A stretch of 64,000 bases of DNA, taken from the NCBI GenBank assembly GCA_034659015.1, contig JAYEGL010000001.1:372001-436000 (forward strand). Direction: 5' to 3'. The DNA is from Maricaulis sp034659015. GTDB taxonomy: Bacteria > Pseudomonadota > Alphaproteobacteria > Caulobacterales > Maricaulaceae. Under the pieces are notes generated by a model. The model had not been told where the DNA came from, ran no database searches, and saw only the letters and a program-made list of their open reading frames with translations. The first letter of the stretch is position 1. Each line of letters starts with the position of its first letter. A program made the translations under genes and the position numbers. Shown piece by piece: positions 53,807 through 62,970 of the stretch.

Positions 53807-54436
53807 TCAGGCGCCCCGCCGGGCGAAGAGCCGGCGCGCGCCCTCGCCGGTCAGCACGGCCCAGACCCCCAGCAGCGTGTGGTAGATGTGCCAGTTGGCC
53901 AGGCCCAGCGTCACGGTCTCGCGGCTGCCCCCGATCGCCAGGGAGGCAAAGGCCAGCAGCGCGAAGCTCGCCAGCCAGACCAGACCGGCCGGCCAGTCGC
54001 GCCGGGTCAGGATGGCGCCGGAGCCGGCCAGTCCGATGAGCAGCGCCAGGGCCGGCAGGGCGTCGATGAAGCCGGCCGAGCCGGGCATGGCGAGAACAAA
54101 GGCGACGAAAACGGCGATACCGTAGCGCACATAGCGGGTCACGCCGGCGGGCAATGTGATGCGGAAGGCGGCCAGCGCCAGCCCCGTCGCGATCAGCAGG
54201 AGGCCGGCCGCGGCCGCATAGCTGCTGGCGAGGGAATGGGCGGTGGCCAGCGTGCCGTCGACCTGGCCGGAGGCAAAGCGCACCGTTCCCACCAGGGCCG
54301 CCAGCGCCATCAGGACCAGGCCGAGCCGGATCATCCGCACCTCGCCATGCCGCCGCTCCGGCCACAGCCGCCACACGCCGATGGCCGCGCCGATGACGAC
54401 AAGGAAGTCGGTAAGGGCGAAGGCGAGGTTTGTCAT
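53807..54436 (-). CDS. Polytopic membrane protein, unknown
   Basis: The 209-residue protein has six or seven spans, with conserved-looking His residues (ATAHSLASSYAAAAG, LANWHIYHTLLGVWAVLTGEGAR). The overall layout recalls small heme-binding or sterol-related membrane families, but no family was recognised. It is a separate gene, 79 bases before mtaB on the same strand. Repeat B3 lies just upstream. Confidence 0.7.
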   Translation of the reverse strand: MTNLAFALTDFLVVIGAAIGVWRLWPERRHGEVRMIRLGLVLMALAALVGTVRFASGQVDGTLATAHSLASSYAAAAGLLLIATGLALAAFRITLPAGVTRYVRYGIAVFVAFVLAMPGSAGFIDALPALALLIGLAGSGAILTRRDWPAGLVWLASFALLAFASLAIGGSRETVTLGLANWHIYHTLLGVWAVLTGEGARRLFARRGA

Positions 54437-54453
54437 ATTTGGAGCCTCTCAGA

Positions 54454-54619
54454 TGTCATCCCGGCCGGATAGCCCGCGCAGGCGGGCTGGAGCGCCGGGA
54501 CCCATACGCGCCGATGTTGCCCGAAAGCAGGCTTAATGTTCGCGCGATATGGATCGGCACCGGGATTATGGGTCCCGGACTCGCGCCCGGCCTGCGCCGG
54601 GCATCCATCCGGGATGACA
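54454..54619 (-). repeat. Family B palindromic repeat, copy B3
   Basis: About 166 bases from TGTCATCCCGGCCGGAT to CATCCGGGATGACA, same orientation as B2. It fills most of the 195-base gap between a membrane protein start and the stop of the DUF885 lipoprotein gene. Confidence 0.88.
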
Positions 54620-54631
54620 ATGGATGCGTTA

Positions 54632-56488
54632 TTACTCCCCCTCCAACTCTGCCTCTTCCTCATCGATCCAGGCGAGCATCTTCTCTTCCAGCGCCGAGAG
54701 CGGCATGGCGCCGTCGCGCAACAGCACGTCGTGGAATTCGCGGATGTCGAAATCGGCGCCCAGGCGTTCTTCCGCCTGGCGGCGCAGATCGCGCATCAGC
54801 AGCTCGCCGGACTTGTAGGCCAGCGCCTGGCCCGGCCAGGAGATATAACGCTGCACCTCGGTGCGGATATTGTGCGGGGCCAGGGCGGAGTTCTCCAGGA
54901 AGCAGGCTTCGGCCTGTTCGCGGGTCCAGCCCATATAGTGGATGCCCGTATCGACCACGAGACGGCAGGCGCGCCACATCTCGTAGGTCAGCCGGCCGAA
55001 ATCCTCGTAGGGCGTGGTGTAGAGGCCCATATCGATGGCCAGGTTCTCGGTATAGAGGCCCCAGCCCTCGCCGAAGGCGGTGATATAGGTGTTGCGGCGG
55101 AAATCCGGCACATCTTCCAGCTCCGCGGCGATGGAGATCTGGTGGTGATGGCCCGGCACGGCCTCGTGCACGGTCAGTGCCGGCAGGGTGTAGAGCGGGC
55201 GCTGGGACAGGTCGTAGGTATTGACCATATAGCCGCCGGCCACGCCGTTCTCCAGATCGCCGCCCCAATAGCGCCCGGTCGTATAGGTCGGCGCCATTGT
55301 GTCCGGCACCGGCCGCACGCCATAGGGCAGGCGCGGCAGGTGGCCGAAGAAGCGCGGCATCTGGTCGTCCGCCCGCTTGGCGATCCAGGAAGCATGCATC
55401 AGCAGCTCTTCCGGCGTCTCGGCGTAGAATTGCGGGTCGGTACGCAGGAAGTGGATGAAGTCCTCGAACGTGCCTTCAAAACCGCTCTCGGCGATCACCG
55501 CATCCATCTCCTCGCGGATGCGGGCCACTTCGTTGAGGCCGCGCTGGTGAACCTCTTCCGGCGACGTGTCCAGCGTCGTGTGGTAGCGCACCAGGGTCTG
55601 GTAGAATTCGCGGCCCTGCGGAACCTCGGAAATGCCCAGGCTCTCGCGGGTTTGCGGGATATAGGTGTCACGGAAATAGGCGAGCAGGGTCTCATAGGCC
55701 GGCAGGGCGGCCTCGGCGATCGCGGTCTCGGTTTCCGCGCGCAGGCGCTCGCGCTCGGCTTCGTCCAGCGTGGACGGCAGGGCGTCGACCGGACCCATCA
55801 GGATGCCGGTCAGCGTGTCGGTATCGGTGAGCGATTCAACTTGCGACGCCGCCAGTTCCGCGATCAGGCGCGGCTGGGTGAAGCCGTCTTCCAGACCGCG
55901 ATTCATCCAGGCGATATTGGCCTCGAAATAGGCGGGAAGATTGTACAGGCGCGCGATCCAGGCCTCGGCCTGTTCGACATTGCGCGGCCGCGTCGAGGCG
56001 GCGGCATAGGTCGGCGCCGTGAAGAAGCCGCTATCGTTCAGGAAGGGCGTGCGCGACGTGTCGAACGGGGCAAGCTCGACGCGGAAGCGCAGGATGTAGT
56101 CGAGCACGTCGTAGGAGACGCGATCGCTGCGGTCGAGGCCGGACCGGTCGATGGCCTCGAGGCGTTCCAGAAAGGTGGCTTCCTGTGCCACATCGGCGGC
56201 CTGGGCCTCCGGCGAAACGTCGGGCCACTGGCTCATCGCCTCGACATCGCCGCGCCGGGCGCGCTGCCCGGGACTGTTTTCCAGCTCGAACGCTTCGAAG
56301 TCCTCGATCAGTGCGGCCAGAGCCTGCGCGGTCTCCGGGCGGGCGGTGTCCGTTACTGCCGGTGCCGCCGTCCGGGATTCTGCCTGTGCCGCCTCGGCCT
56401 GCGCCGTGAGGGCGCCGTCCTCGGAACAACCGGCCAGAACCAGGATGGACGCGCCGGCCAGGGCCGCGCGCAGGGCTCGCTTCGTCAT
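54632..56488 (-). CDS. DUF885 family lipoprotein (predicted metallopeptidase)
   Basis: The 618-residue protein has a lipoprotein signal (ASILVLAGC) and the DUF885 domain. The zinc motif is HEAVPGHHHQ, with the downstream Glu in TAFGEGWGLYTENLA. Relatives are outer-envelope peptidases. The linker after the Cys is Ala/Glu rich. It is on the same strand as the SDR gene, 87 bases downstream of it. Confidence 0.92.
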   Translation of the reverse strand: MTKRALRAALAGASILVLAGCSEDGALTAQAEAAQAESRTAAPAVTDTARPETAQALAALIEDFEAFELENSPGQRARRGDVEAMSQWPDVSPEAQAADVAQEATFLERLEAIDRSGLDRSDRVSYDVLDYILRFRVELAPFDTSRTPFLNDSGFFTAPTYAAASTRPRNVEQAEAWIARLYNLPAYFEANIAWMNRGLEDGFTQPRLIAELAASQVESLTDTDTLTGILMGPVDALPSTLDEAERERLRAETETAIAEAALPAYETLLAYFRDTYIPQTRESLGISEVPQGREFYQTLVRYHTTLDTSPEEVHQRGLNEVARIREEMDAVIAESGFEGTFEDFIHFLRTDPQFYAETPEELLMHASWIAKRADDQMPRFFGHLPRLPYGVRPVPDTMAPTYTTGRYWGGDLENGVAGGYMVNTYDLSQRPLYTLPALTVHEAVPGHHHQISIAAELEDVPDFRRNTYITAFGEGWGLYTENLAIDMGLYTTPYEDFGRLTYEMWRACRLVVDTGIHYMGWTREQAEACFLENSALAPHNIRTEVQRYISWPGQALAYKSGELLMRDLRRQAEERLGADFDIREFHDVLLRDGAMPLSALEEKMLAWIDEEEAELEGE

Positions 56489-56575
56489 GATCTCTCTCCC
56501 CGAATTTGTGCCCGCTTAAGGCGCCTTTGGCGCGCAGCATGGCGTGCCCGCCCGGGCGGGGCAAGCGAGGTGTCT

Positions 56576-57445
56576 TCAGCGGTATTTGCGCTGCAGGCCG
56601 ACGCGCTTGGCGACCATATTGTCGACCATGCGGTCGGGCAGGAGTTTGGGCAGGGTCCAGTTGGTCAGCCGCTGCGGCACGATCGCATAGCGGAATTCCG
56701 GCTTGTCATCGGTGAGGGCGCGGAAGACGCGGTCGGCAATCTTCGAGGGCGGAAAGCCCTCCGGCCCGTTCTTGGTCATCCATTGGCGGATGCGCAACAG
56801 GGCGTCGTAGAAGCGGGTCTGACGGTAGGGTTCCGGATCGACCTCCTCGGCCTTCTCCCAGATCGGCGTGGCCACCGCGCCCGGGCCGATCACCACGACC
56901 TGGATACCGTACAGCATCAGCTCGCGCCGCAGCGCCTTGGAGAGGCCTTCCACCGCGTGCTTGGAGGCGGAATAGGGGCCCAGGAAAGGCGCGGCCATCT
57001 CGCCGGCCACCGAGGACATCATCACGATGCGTCCCGGGCCGCCGTCCAGATCCTCGTCGACGCCCAGCAGCGGGCCGAAAGCCTGGGTGACGCGGACGAT
57101 GCCGGTGACGTTGACGTCCATCTGCTGCTGGAAGTCCTCCAGCGGCACGTTGAGCATGGGTCCCGCCACGGCAATGCCGGCATTGTTCACCAGTCCGTCA
57201 AGGGTTCGCCCGGACAGCGCCGAGCGCACCGTATCGGCTGCGGCGCGGACGGAATCATTATCGGTGACATCGATCATCACGGGGACAAGATTGTCGCCGA
57301 GCTCGGCTTTCAGCCGTTCGGCGTCCTCGGCCTTGCGCACGCCGGCGAAGACCTGCCAGCCTTCTTCGACCAGACGGGCGGCGCAGGCATGGCCGATACC
57401 CGTCGAGGCACCGGTGACGACGGCGGAACGCGTGGGCGTGGGCAT
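56576..57445 (-). CDS. SDR family oxidoreductase
   Basis: The 289-residue protein has the Rossmann motif VVTGASTGIGHACAARL, LVNNAGIAVAGP and the catalytic YSASK with a preceding Ser (MMSSVAGEMAAPFLGPYSASK). The substrate is unknown; the extended C-terminus resembles retinol-type SDRs. It is divergent from the amidohydrolase, with 114 bases between. Confidence 0.92.
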   Translation of the reverse strand: MPTPTRSAVVTGASTGIGHACAARLVEEGWQVFAGVRKAEDAERLKAELGDNLVPVMIDVTDNDSVRAAADTVRSALSGRTLDGLVNNAGIAVAGPMLNVPLEDFQQQMDVNVTGIVRVTQAFGPLLGVDEDLDGGPGRIVMMSSVAGEMAAPFLGPYSASKHAVEGLSKALRRELMLYGIQVVVIGPGAVATPIWEKAEEVDPEPYRQTRFYDALLRIRQWMTKNGPEGFPPSKIADRVFRALTDDKPEFRYAIVPQRLTNWTLPKLLPDRMVDNMVAKRVGLQRKYR

Positions 57446-57559
57446 GGCTGTCTCCTCTTTTCAAGGTTTCAATCTAGAACTGTTTTTGGCGATTTCCATC
57501 TCTGATTTGCCTTTTGCCAGAGCGTGTTAGACATTCATCTCGAAGTGAGGGAGACGGAC

Positions 57560-58957
57560 ATGAAGGTTTGGATGCTTGTAGCGGCGCCGGCGCTGGCGCT
57601 GGGCATGACAGCGGCGGCCGGGGCGGACGGGCGCCAGGCCCTGGTCGGTGGCACGCTGATCGACGGGTATGGCGGGCCGGTGGTCCAGGACAGCGTGATC
57701 CTGGTCGAGGACGACCGCATCATTGCCGTGGGCAATCAGGACAATACGGCCGTGCCGGAGGGATACGAGGTCATTTCCACAGAGGGCATGACCGTGATGC
57801 CGGGCCTGTGGGAGATGCATGCCCACCTGATGCTCAACGGCCATTCCGACTACGAGCATTGGGACCGGGCCTATATCGACCGGCTGGAAGACGAGATCAT
57901 GCCGGCCTCGGCCGTGCAGCTCCTGCTGGCCGGTGTCACCTCGGCGCGCGATCTGGGTGCGCCGCTGGAGCCGTCCCTCTCCGTGCGCGACCGGATCAAT
58001 GAAGGCGAGCTGCCGGGGCCGACGCTCTACGTCTCCGGCCCCTTCATCCAGCACGAACCCTATCCGGGCACGGAAGCCTTCCGCTGGGGCGTCAGCTCCG
58101 AACGCGAGGCACGCCAGCATGTGCGCACCCTCGCCGAGGCCGGCGTGGATGTGATCAAGTTCGTCGACCAGGACCTGCTGGAACCGGACGAGGCTCGCGC
58201 CGTCGTCGAGGAGGCGCACGAGCACGGGCTGCGCGTGGTCGGGCATTCGCACCGGCCGAACGAGATCCTCACCGGTCTGGAGATCGGCATCGACAATTTC
58301 GAGCATACCGGTCTGACCACGGCGCCGGAATATCCGCCCGAGGTGATCGAGGCCCTGCGCGACCGCACGGCCCGCGGCCGGGTGTCCGGCGGTCCGCTTT
58401 TTTGGACACCGACGATCGAAGGGCTGTGGAACTACACCCGCACCCGCGAGAACAATGAATTCCTCGACGATACCTGCTGGCATCGCGGCCTCGAGGACGA
58501 CACGATCGCCGACATCGCGGGCTCCATCCAGCATCCCGAGCGCCTGTCCTATACCCAGCTCACTCCGCTGCGCGCGCCGACCCTGCGCCGCAAGTTCGAG
58601 CAGCTGCGCGAGGCCGGCGTGGTGATGCTGCTGGGCACCGACAGCGGCATTCCGATGAAATTCCACTGCCAGTCGACCTGGAACGAGTTCGACGTGTGGA
58701 CGCGCGAACTGGGCGTGCCGGTGATGGATGCGATCCGTTCCTCGACCTACTGGCCGGCCGTCTTCATGGGCGTGCAGGACGAGGTCGGCACGATCGCGCC
58801 GGGCATGATGGCCGACATCATCGCCGTCGACGGCGACCTGATGACCTATCCGAACCTGCTTCAGGACGTGGACTTCGTGATGAAGGCGGGCACGGTCTAC
58901 GTGGAAGACGGCCAGGTACACGAAGGGCGGCTTCCCGAACGCTTCCGCATGGAATAG
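57560..58957 (+). CDS. Secreted amidohydrolase family protein
   Basis: The 465-residue protein has a signal peptide (MLVAAPALALGMTAAAGA) and the amidohydrolase core: GLWEMHAHLMLNG (H-x-H), VIKFVDQ with the putative carboxylated Lys, VVGHSHRPNEI, FEHTG and LLGTDSGIPMKF with the metal-binding Asp. It resembles imidazolonepropionase/prolidase-type enzymes. The ATG at 57560 follows GAGGGAGACGG; the frame from 57524 is less likely. A 12-bp inverted repeat follows. Confidence 0.92.
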   Translation: MKVWMLVAAPALALGMTAAAGADGRQALVGGTLIDGYGGPVVQDSVILVEDDRIIAVGNQDNTAVPEGYEVISTEGMTVMPGLWEMHAHLMLNGHSDYEHWDRAYIDRLEDEIMPASAVQLLLAGVTSARDLGAPLEPSLSVRDRINEGELPGPTLYVSGPFIQHEPYPGTEAFRWGVSSEREARQHVRTLAEAGVDVIKFVDQDLLEPDEARAVVEEAHEHGLRVVGHSHRPNEILTGLEIGIDNFEHTGLTTAPEYPPEVIEALRDRTARGRVSGGPLFWTPTIEGLWNYTRTRENNEFLDDTCWHRGLEDDTIADIAGSIQHPERLSYTQLTPLRAPTLRRKFEQLREAGVVMLLGTDSGIPMKFHCQSTWNEFDVWTRELGVPVMDAIRSSTYWPAVFMGVQDEVGTIAPGMMADIIAVDGDLMTYPNLLQDVDFVMKAGTVYVEDGQVHEGRLPERFRME

Positions 58958-58973
58958 GGCGCCGTATGCGAGG

Positions 58974-59011
58974 TGTTCGGAATCGCTTTCCGATGCGAAC
59001 GATTCCGAACA
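58974..59011 (+). terminator. 12-bp inverted repeat after the amidohydrolase gene
   Basis: TGTTCGGAATCG and CGATTCCGAACA pair perfectly across a 14-base loop, 16 bases after the stop. No T-run follows. It may be a terminator or an operator upstream of sdh. Confidence 0.5.
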
Positions 59012-59057
59012 ACGCCCTTAAATGTCTGGATGTTGTCAGCGGTGCGCGCCCATCGCG

Positions 59058-59095
59058 TTGACCCTGACACTTTGCGCCCTATTGTGCTGCACAAT
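59058..59095 (+). promoter_or_regulatory. sdh promoter with overlapping palindrome
   Basis: TTGACC (59058-59063) and TATTGT (59080-59085), 16 bases apart, form a likely promoter 78-105 bases before sdhC. A perfect inverted repeat ATTGTGCTGCACAAT (59081-59095) overlaps the -10 box and is a good operator candidate. The binding protein is unknown. Confidence 0.6.
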
Positions 59096-59162
59096 TACTG
59101 ACATACCGCGTCGACGGGACGTCGGGCGCGGCTTACCCGGATATCTATCGAAAGGCTGCCAC

Positions 59163-59555
59163 ATGGCTTCCGACTGGTCTGATCCGCGTCCCATGTCGCC
59201 ACACCTTCAGGTCTGGCGCTGGCACGCGACCATGGCGTCGTCCATCCTCCACCGCTTCACGGGGATCGCCAATTATATCGGCGCCGTCGCCATATCGGTC
59301 TGGATCATCCTTCTCGCTTTCGGCGCGGAAGGCTCGGTGGCCTTCCTGTTTGAGGGCTGGATGGCCTGGGTGACGCGTTTCGGCCTGGTCATCCTGACCT
59401 ATTGCGTCAGCTATCACTGGCTGAACGGGCTGCGCCACCTGGTCTGGGATTTCGGCAAGGGTTACGACCCGGACGGGTCCAATGTGCGCTCCTACGCGAT
59501 CATCGTCGCGGCGGTCATTCCGACCGCCCTTCTCTGGCTGAACCTGGGAGCGTGA
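59163..59555 (+). CDS. sdhC: Succinate dehydrogenase cytochrome b556 subunit
   Basis: The 130-residue protein has three membrane spans and the SdhC signature RPMSPHLQVWRWH...SILHRFTGIA, with the heme-ligand candidate His85 in SYHWLNGLRHLVWDFG. It anchors the complex and helps bind ubiquinone. AAAGG precedes the ATG at 59163. Confidence 0.96.
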   Translation: MASDWSDPRPMSPHLQVWRWHATMASSILHRFTGIANYIGAVAISVWIILLAFGAEGSVAFLFEGWMAWVTRFGLVILTYCVSYHWLNGLRHLVWDFGKGYDPDGSNVRSYAIIVAAVIPTALLWLNLGA

Positions 59556-59557
59556 GC

Positions 59558-59947
59558 ATGACCGATTATCGCACGCCCGCTTCGAAAGTCCGCGGCCTCG
59601 GCGCATCCGGGCATGGCGCCAGCCACTGGATTTCCCACCGCGTCACGGCCATCGCGCTCTTTTTCCTGGCCCCCGTCTTCGTCTGGATGCTGGCCATGTC
59701 CGGCGCGCCGGACCCGCTGGCCATGCGGGCCTTTCTCGCCTCGCCGGCCGGCGCGATCGTCACCCTGCTGACGCTGACCGCGGCGCTCGCCCACATGCGC
59801 ACGGGCATGACCGAGGTGATCGAGGACTATATCCACAAGCCTTTCACCAAGACCGTCCTGGTGCTGGGCAACACCTTCCTGACGGCGGGGCTCTGGCTGG
59901 TCACGGCCTTCGCCCTTCTCAAGCTCGCGCTTTCCCCCGCACTGTAA
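59558..59947 (+). CDS. sdhD: Succinate dehydrogenase membrane anchor subunit
   Basis: The 129-residue protein has three spans and the SdhD features GASHWISHRVTAIALFFLAP and HMRTGMTEVIEDYIHKP, whose His is a candidate second heme ligand. It starts two bases after the sdhC stop. Confidence 0.95.
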   Translation: MTDYRTPASKVRGLGASGHGASHWISHRVTAIALFFLAPVFVWMLAMSGAPDPLAMRAFLASPAGAIVTLLTLTAALAHMRTGMTEVIEDYIHKPFTKTVLVLGNTFLTAGLWLVTAFALLKLALSPAL

Positions 59948-59962
59948 CGGACACGAAACACG

Positions 59963-61750
59963 ATGGCCGAATACAACTGGATCGATCACACCTATGACGT
60001 GGTCGTCGTCGGCGCCGGCGGCTCCGGTCTCCGCGCCGCCCTGGGCGCCTCGCAGGCCGGTCTGAAAACCGCCTGCGTCACCAAGGTCTTCCCGACGCGC
60101 TCGCACACGGTGGCCGCGCAGGGCGGGATTTCCGCCTCGCTCGGAAACATGGGCGAGGACGACTGGCGCTGGCACATGTACGACACCGTGAAAGGGTCGG
60201 ACTGGCTGGGCGACCAGGATTCCATCGAATACCTGTGCCGCAACGCGCCGGCTGCCGTGTACGAGCTGGAACACTGGGGCGTGCCCTTCTCGCGCACCGA
60301 GGAAGGCAAGATCTACCAGCGCGCCTTCGGCGGCATGACCCGCAATTACGGCGAAGGCCCGGTGCAGCGCACCTGTGCCGCCGCCGACCGGACCGGTCAC
60401 GCCATCCTGCACACGCTGTACGGCCAGTCCGTGCGCAACGAGACGGAATTCTTCATCGAGTATTTCGCCCTCGACCTGATCATGGACGATGACGGCGTGT
60501 GCCGCGGCATTACCGCCTGGAAGCTGGACGACGGCACGCTGCACCGTTTCCGCGCCCAGACCGTGATCCTGGCGACGGGCGGCTATGGCCGCGCCTATTT
60601 CTCCGCCACCTCGGCCCACACCTGTACGGGCGACGGCAATGCCATGGTGCTGCGCGCCGGCCTGCCGCTGCAGGACATGGAATTCGTGCAATTCCATCCG
60701 ACCGGCATCTACGGCGCGGGCTGCCTCATCACCGAGGGTGCGCGCGGCGAGGGCGGCTATCTGACGAATTCGGAAGGCGAGCGCTTCATGGAGCGCTATG
60801 CGCCGTCCGCGAAAGACCTCGCCTCCCGCGACGTGGTCTCGCGCTCGATGACGATGGAAATCCGCGAGGGCCGCGGTGTCGGGGCCAACAAGGATCACAT
60901 CCACCTTCACCTCGATCACCTCGATCCGGACATCCTGCACGAGCGCCTGCCGGGCATTTCCGAAAGCGCGCGCATCTTTGCCGGCGTCGATGTGACCAAG
61001 GAGCCGATCCCGGTGCTGCCGACCGTGCACTACAATATGGGCGGCATCCCGACGAATTATCACGGCGAGGTGCTCACCAAGGTGGGCGACGACCCCGATG
61101 CGGTCGTGCCGGGCCTGATGGCCGTGGGCGAAGCGGCCTGCGTGTCGGTGCACGGCGCCAACCGCCTGGGCTCGAACTCGCTGATCGACCTCGTCGTGTT
61201 CGGCCGCGCCGCCGGCCTGCGCGTCGGCGAAACGGTGACCGCCGGCGCCAGCCAGCCGGAGCTCAAGGAGAGCGACGGCCGGATCTCCCTGGACCGGCTG
61301 GACAAGTACCGCAACGCCAAGGGCGGTACGCCGACCGCCAAGCTGCGCCTTGAAATGCAGAAGTCGATGCAGAACAATTGCGCCGTCTTCCGCACCGGCG
61401 AGGTGCTCAACGAGGGCGTCGAGGCGATCAAACAGGTCTATTCCGGCCTGCCCGACATCGCCGTGACCGACCGCACCATGGTGTGGAATACCGACCTCAT
61501 GGAAACCCTGGAGCTGGACAATCTGGTCAGCCAGGCCGCCGTGACGGTGAACGGGGCGGCCAATCGCGAGGAAAGCCGCGGCGCCCACGCCCGCGAAGAT
61601 TTCGCCGATCGCGACGACGAGAAATGGATGAAGCACACGCTCGCCTGGTGTGACGACAAGGGCAATGTGAAGATCGACTACCGTCCGGTGCACACCTACA
61701 CGATGTCCAACGACATCCAGTATATCGAGCCGAAGGCGCGGGTGTACTGA
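59963..61750 (+). CDS. sdhA: Succinate dehydrogenase flavoprotein subunit
   Basis: The 595-residue protein oxidises succinate to fumarate in the TCA cycle. It has the FAD motif VVVGAGGSGLRAALGA, the covalent-FAD His in RSHTVAAQGGI, the active-site HPTGIYGAGCLITEGARGEGG and HYNMGGIPTN. Length and motifs are normal. It starts 15 bases after sdhD. Confidence 0.98.
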   Translation: MAEYNWIDHTYDVVVVGAGGSGLRAALGASQAGLKTACVTKVFPTRSHTVAAQGGISASLGNMGEDDWRWHMYDTVKGSDWLGDQDSIEYLCRNAPAAVYELEHWGVPFSRTEEGKIYQRAFGGMTRNYGEGPVQRTCAAADRTGHAILHTLYGQSVRNETEFFIEYFALDLIMDDDGVCRGITAWKLDDGTLHRFRAQTVILATGGYGRAYFSATSAHTCTGDGNAMVLRAGLPLQDMEFVQFHPTGIYGAGCLITEGARGEGGYLTNSEGERFMERYAPSAKDLASRDVVSRSMTMEIREGRGVGANKDHIHLHLDHLDPDILHERLPGISESARIFAGVDVTKEPIPVLPTVHYNMGGIPTNYHGEVLTKVGDDPDAVVPGLMAVGEAACVSVHGANRLGSNSLIDLVVFGRAAGLRVGETVTAGASQPELKESDGRISLDRLDKYRNAKGGTPTAKLRLEMQKSMQNNCAVFRTGEVLNEGVEAIKQVYSGLPDIAVTDRTMVWNTDLMETLELDNLVSQAAVTVNGAANREESRGAHAREDFADRDDEKWMKHTLAWCDDKGNVKIDYRPVHTYTMSNDIQYIEPKARVY

Positions 61751-61752
61751 GC

Positions 61753-62178
61753 ATGGCCCAGGCCGCCGGATATTCGGGGACGCCCCTGCCCAGAAAGCTC
61801 GGTCTCAAGGACGGGCAGGCGGTGGCGTTTCTCGGCCTGCCGGCGGAACTGGACGACCTGCGCTCGGCTGCTGTGTTTGCCAGCGCCCAGGAAACGGCCG
61901 AACCCGGTGACGCCCTCGATTTTGTGCACTACTTCACCAAGGTGCGTGCGGATTTCGAGACCGACCTGCCGCGTCTTCGCGCATCGATCCGGCCTGACGG
62001 CATGATCTGGGTCTCCTGGCCCAAGAAAGCGTCGAAAGTGCCGACCGACATGACCGAGGACGTCATTCGCGAGGTCGCCTTGCCGATCGATCTGGTGGAC
62101 GTGAAGGTCTGTGCCGTCACCGATGTCTGGTCGGGCCTGAAACTGATGATCCCGCGCGACAAGCGCGCCGTGAACTGA
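61753..62178 (+). CDS. DUF3052 domain-containing protein
   Basis: The 141-residue cytoplasmic protein matches the DUF3052 pattern: AAGYSGTPLPRKLGLKDGQ and SIRPDGMIWVSWPKKASK, then VKVCAVTDVWSGLKLMIPR. The function of the family is unknown. It lies between sdhA (two bases after its stop) and sdhB (12 bases before its start), so it must be co-expressed with the complex. A role in SDH assembly is speculation. Confidence 0.88.
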   Translation: MAQAAGYSGTPLPRKLGLKDGQAVAFLGLPAELDDLRSAAVFASAQETAEPGDALDFVHYFTKVRADFETDLPRLRASIRPDGMIWVSWPKKASKVPTDMTEDVIREVALPIDLVDVKVCAVTDVWSGLKLMIPRDKRAVN

Positions 62179-62190
62179 ACGAGGACCCTC

Positions 62191-62970
62191 ATGGTTCAGC
62201 TGACACTCCCCAAGGGCTCCCAGCCGAAAAAGGGCAAGACCCATCCCAAGCCGGACGGGGCGAAGAATACGCGCACCTTCCGCATCTACCGCTACAGCCC
62301 GGAAGAAGACAGCAATCCGACCTGGGACACCTACAAGGTGGACATGGACGATTGCGGGCCGATGGTTCTCGACGCCCTGATCTGGATCAAGAACAATGTC
62401 GATGCCTCGCTGGCCTTCCGCCGGTCCTGCCGCGAGGGTGTGTGCGGCTCCTGCTCGATGAATATCGGCGGGCGCAACACCATCGCCTGCACCACCGGGA
62501 TCGACGAGTACAAGGGCACGATCACGATCTCGCCCCTGCCGCACCAGCCCGTGGTGAAGGACCTGATCCCGGACCTGACGCAATTCTACGCCCAGCACGC
62601 CGCGATCAAGCCCTACCTCAAGACCGACACGCCGGCGCCGGAAAAGGAATGGCAGCAAAGCCCGGAAGACCGTGAAAAGCTGGACGGGCTCTACGAGTGC
62701 ATCATGTGCGCCTCCTGCTCCACGGCCTGCCCGTCCTACTGGTGGAATGGCGACAAATACATGGGTCCGGCAGCCCTGCTGCAATCCTATCGCTGGCTGG
62801 CCGACAGCCGCGACGAGGCCACCGGCGAGCGCCTGGACGACCTCAACGACCCGTTCAAGCTCTATCGCTGCCACACCATCATGAACTGCACCCAGGTCTG
62901 CCCGAAGGGCCTCAACCCGGCCAAGGCGATCGGCGAGATCAAGAAGATGATGGCGGAACGGGAAGGGTAG
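62191..62970 (+). CDS. sdhB: Succinate dehydrogenase iron-sulfur subunit
   Basis: The 259-residue protein carries the 2Fe-2S ligands in RSCREGVCGSCSMNIGG...IACT, the 4Fe-4S site CIMCASCSTACPSYWW and the 3Fe-4S site CHTIMNCTQVCPKGLNP. It passes electrons from SdhA to quinone. The start MVQLTLPKGSQPKKGK at 62191 follows GAGGA. Confidence 0.98.
   Translation: MVQLTLPKGSQPKKGKTHPKPDGAKNTRTFRIYRYSPEEDSNPTWDTYKVDMDDCGPMVLDALIWIKNNVDASLAFRRSCREGVCGSCSMNIGGRNTIACTTGIDEYKGTITISPLPHQPVVKDLIPDLTQFYAQHAAIKPYLKTDTPAPEKEWQQSPEDREKLDGLYECIMCASCSTACPSYWWNGDKYMGPAALLQSYRWLADSRDEATGERLDDLNDPFKLYRCHTIMNCTQVCPKGLNPAKAIGEIKKMMAEREG

Noticed and set aside
59492..61693. A 733-codon minus-strand ORF
   Set aside because: It lies antisense to sdhD and sdhA, which have complete motifs and operon spacing. 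No domain is seen in the antisense translation.
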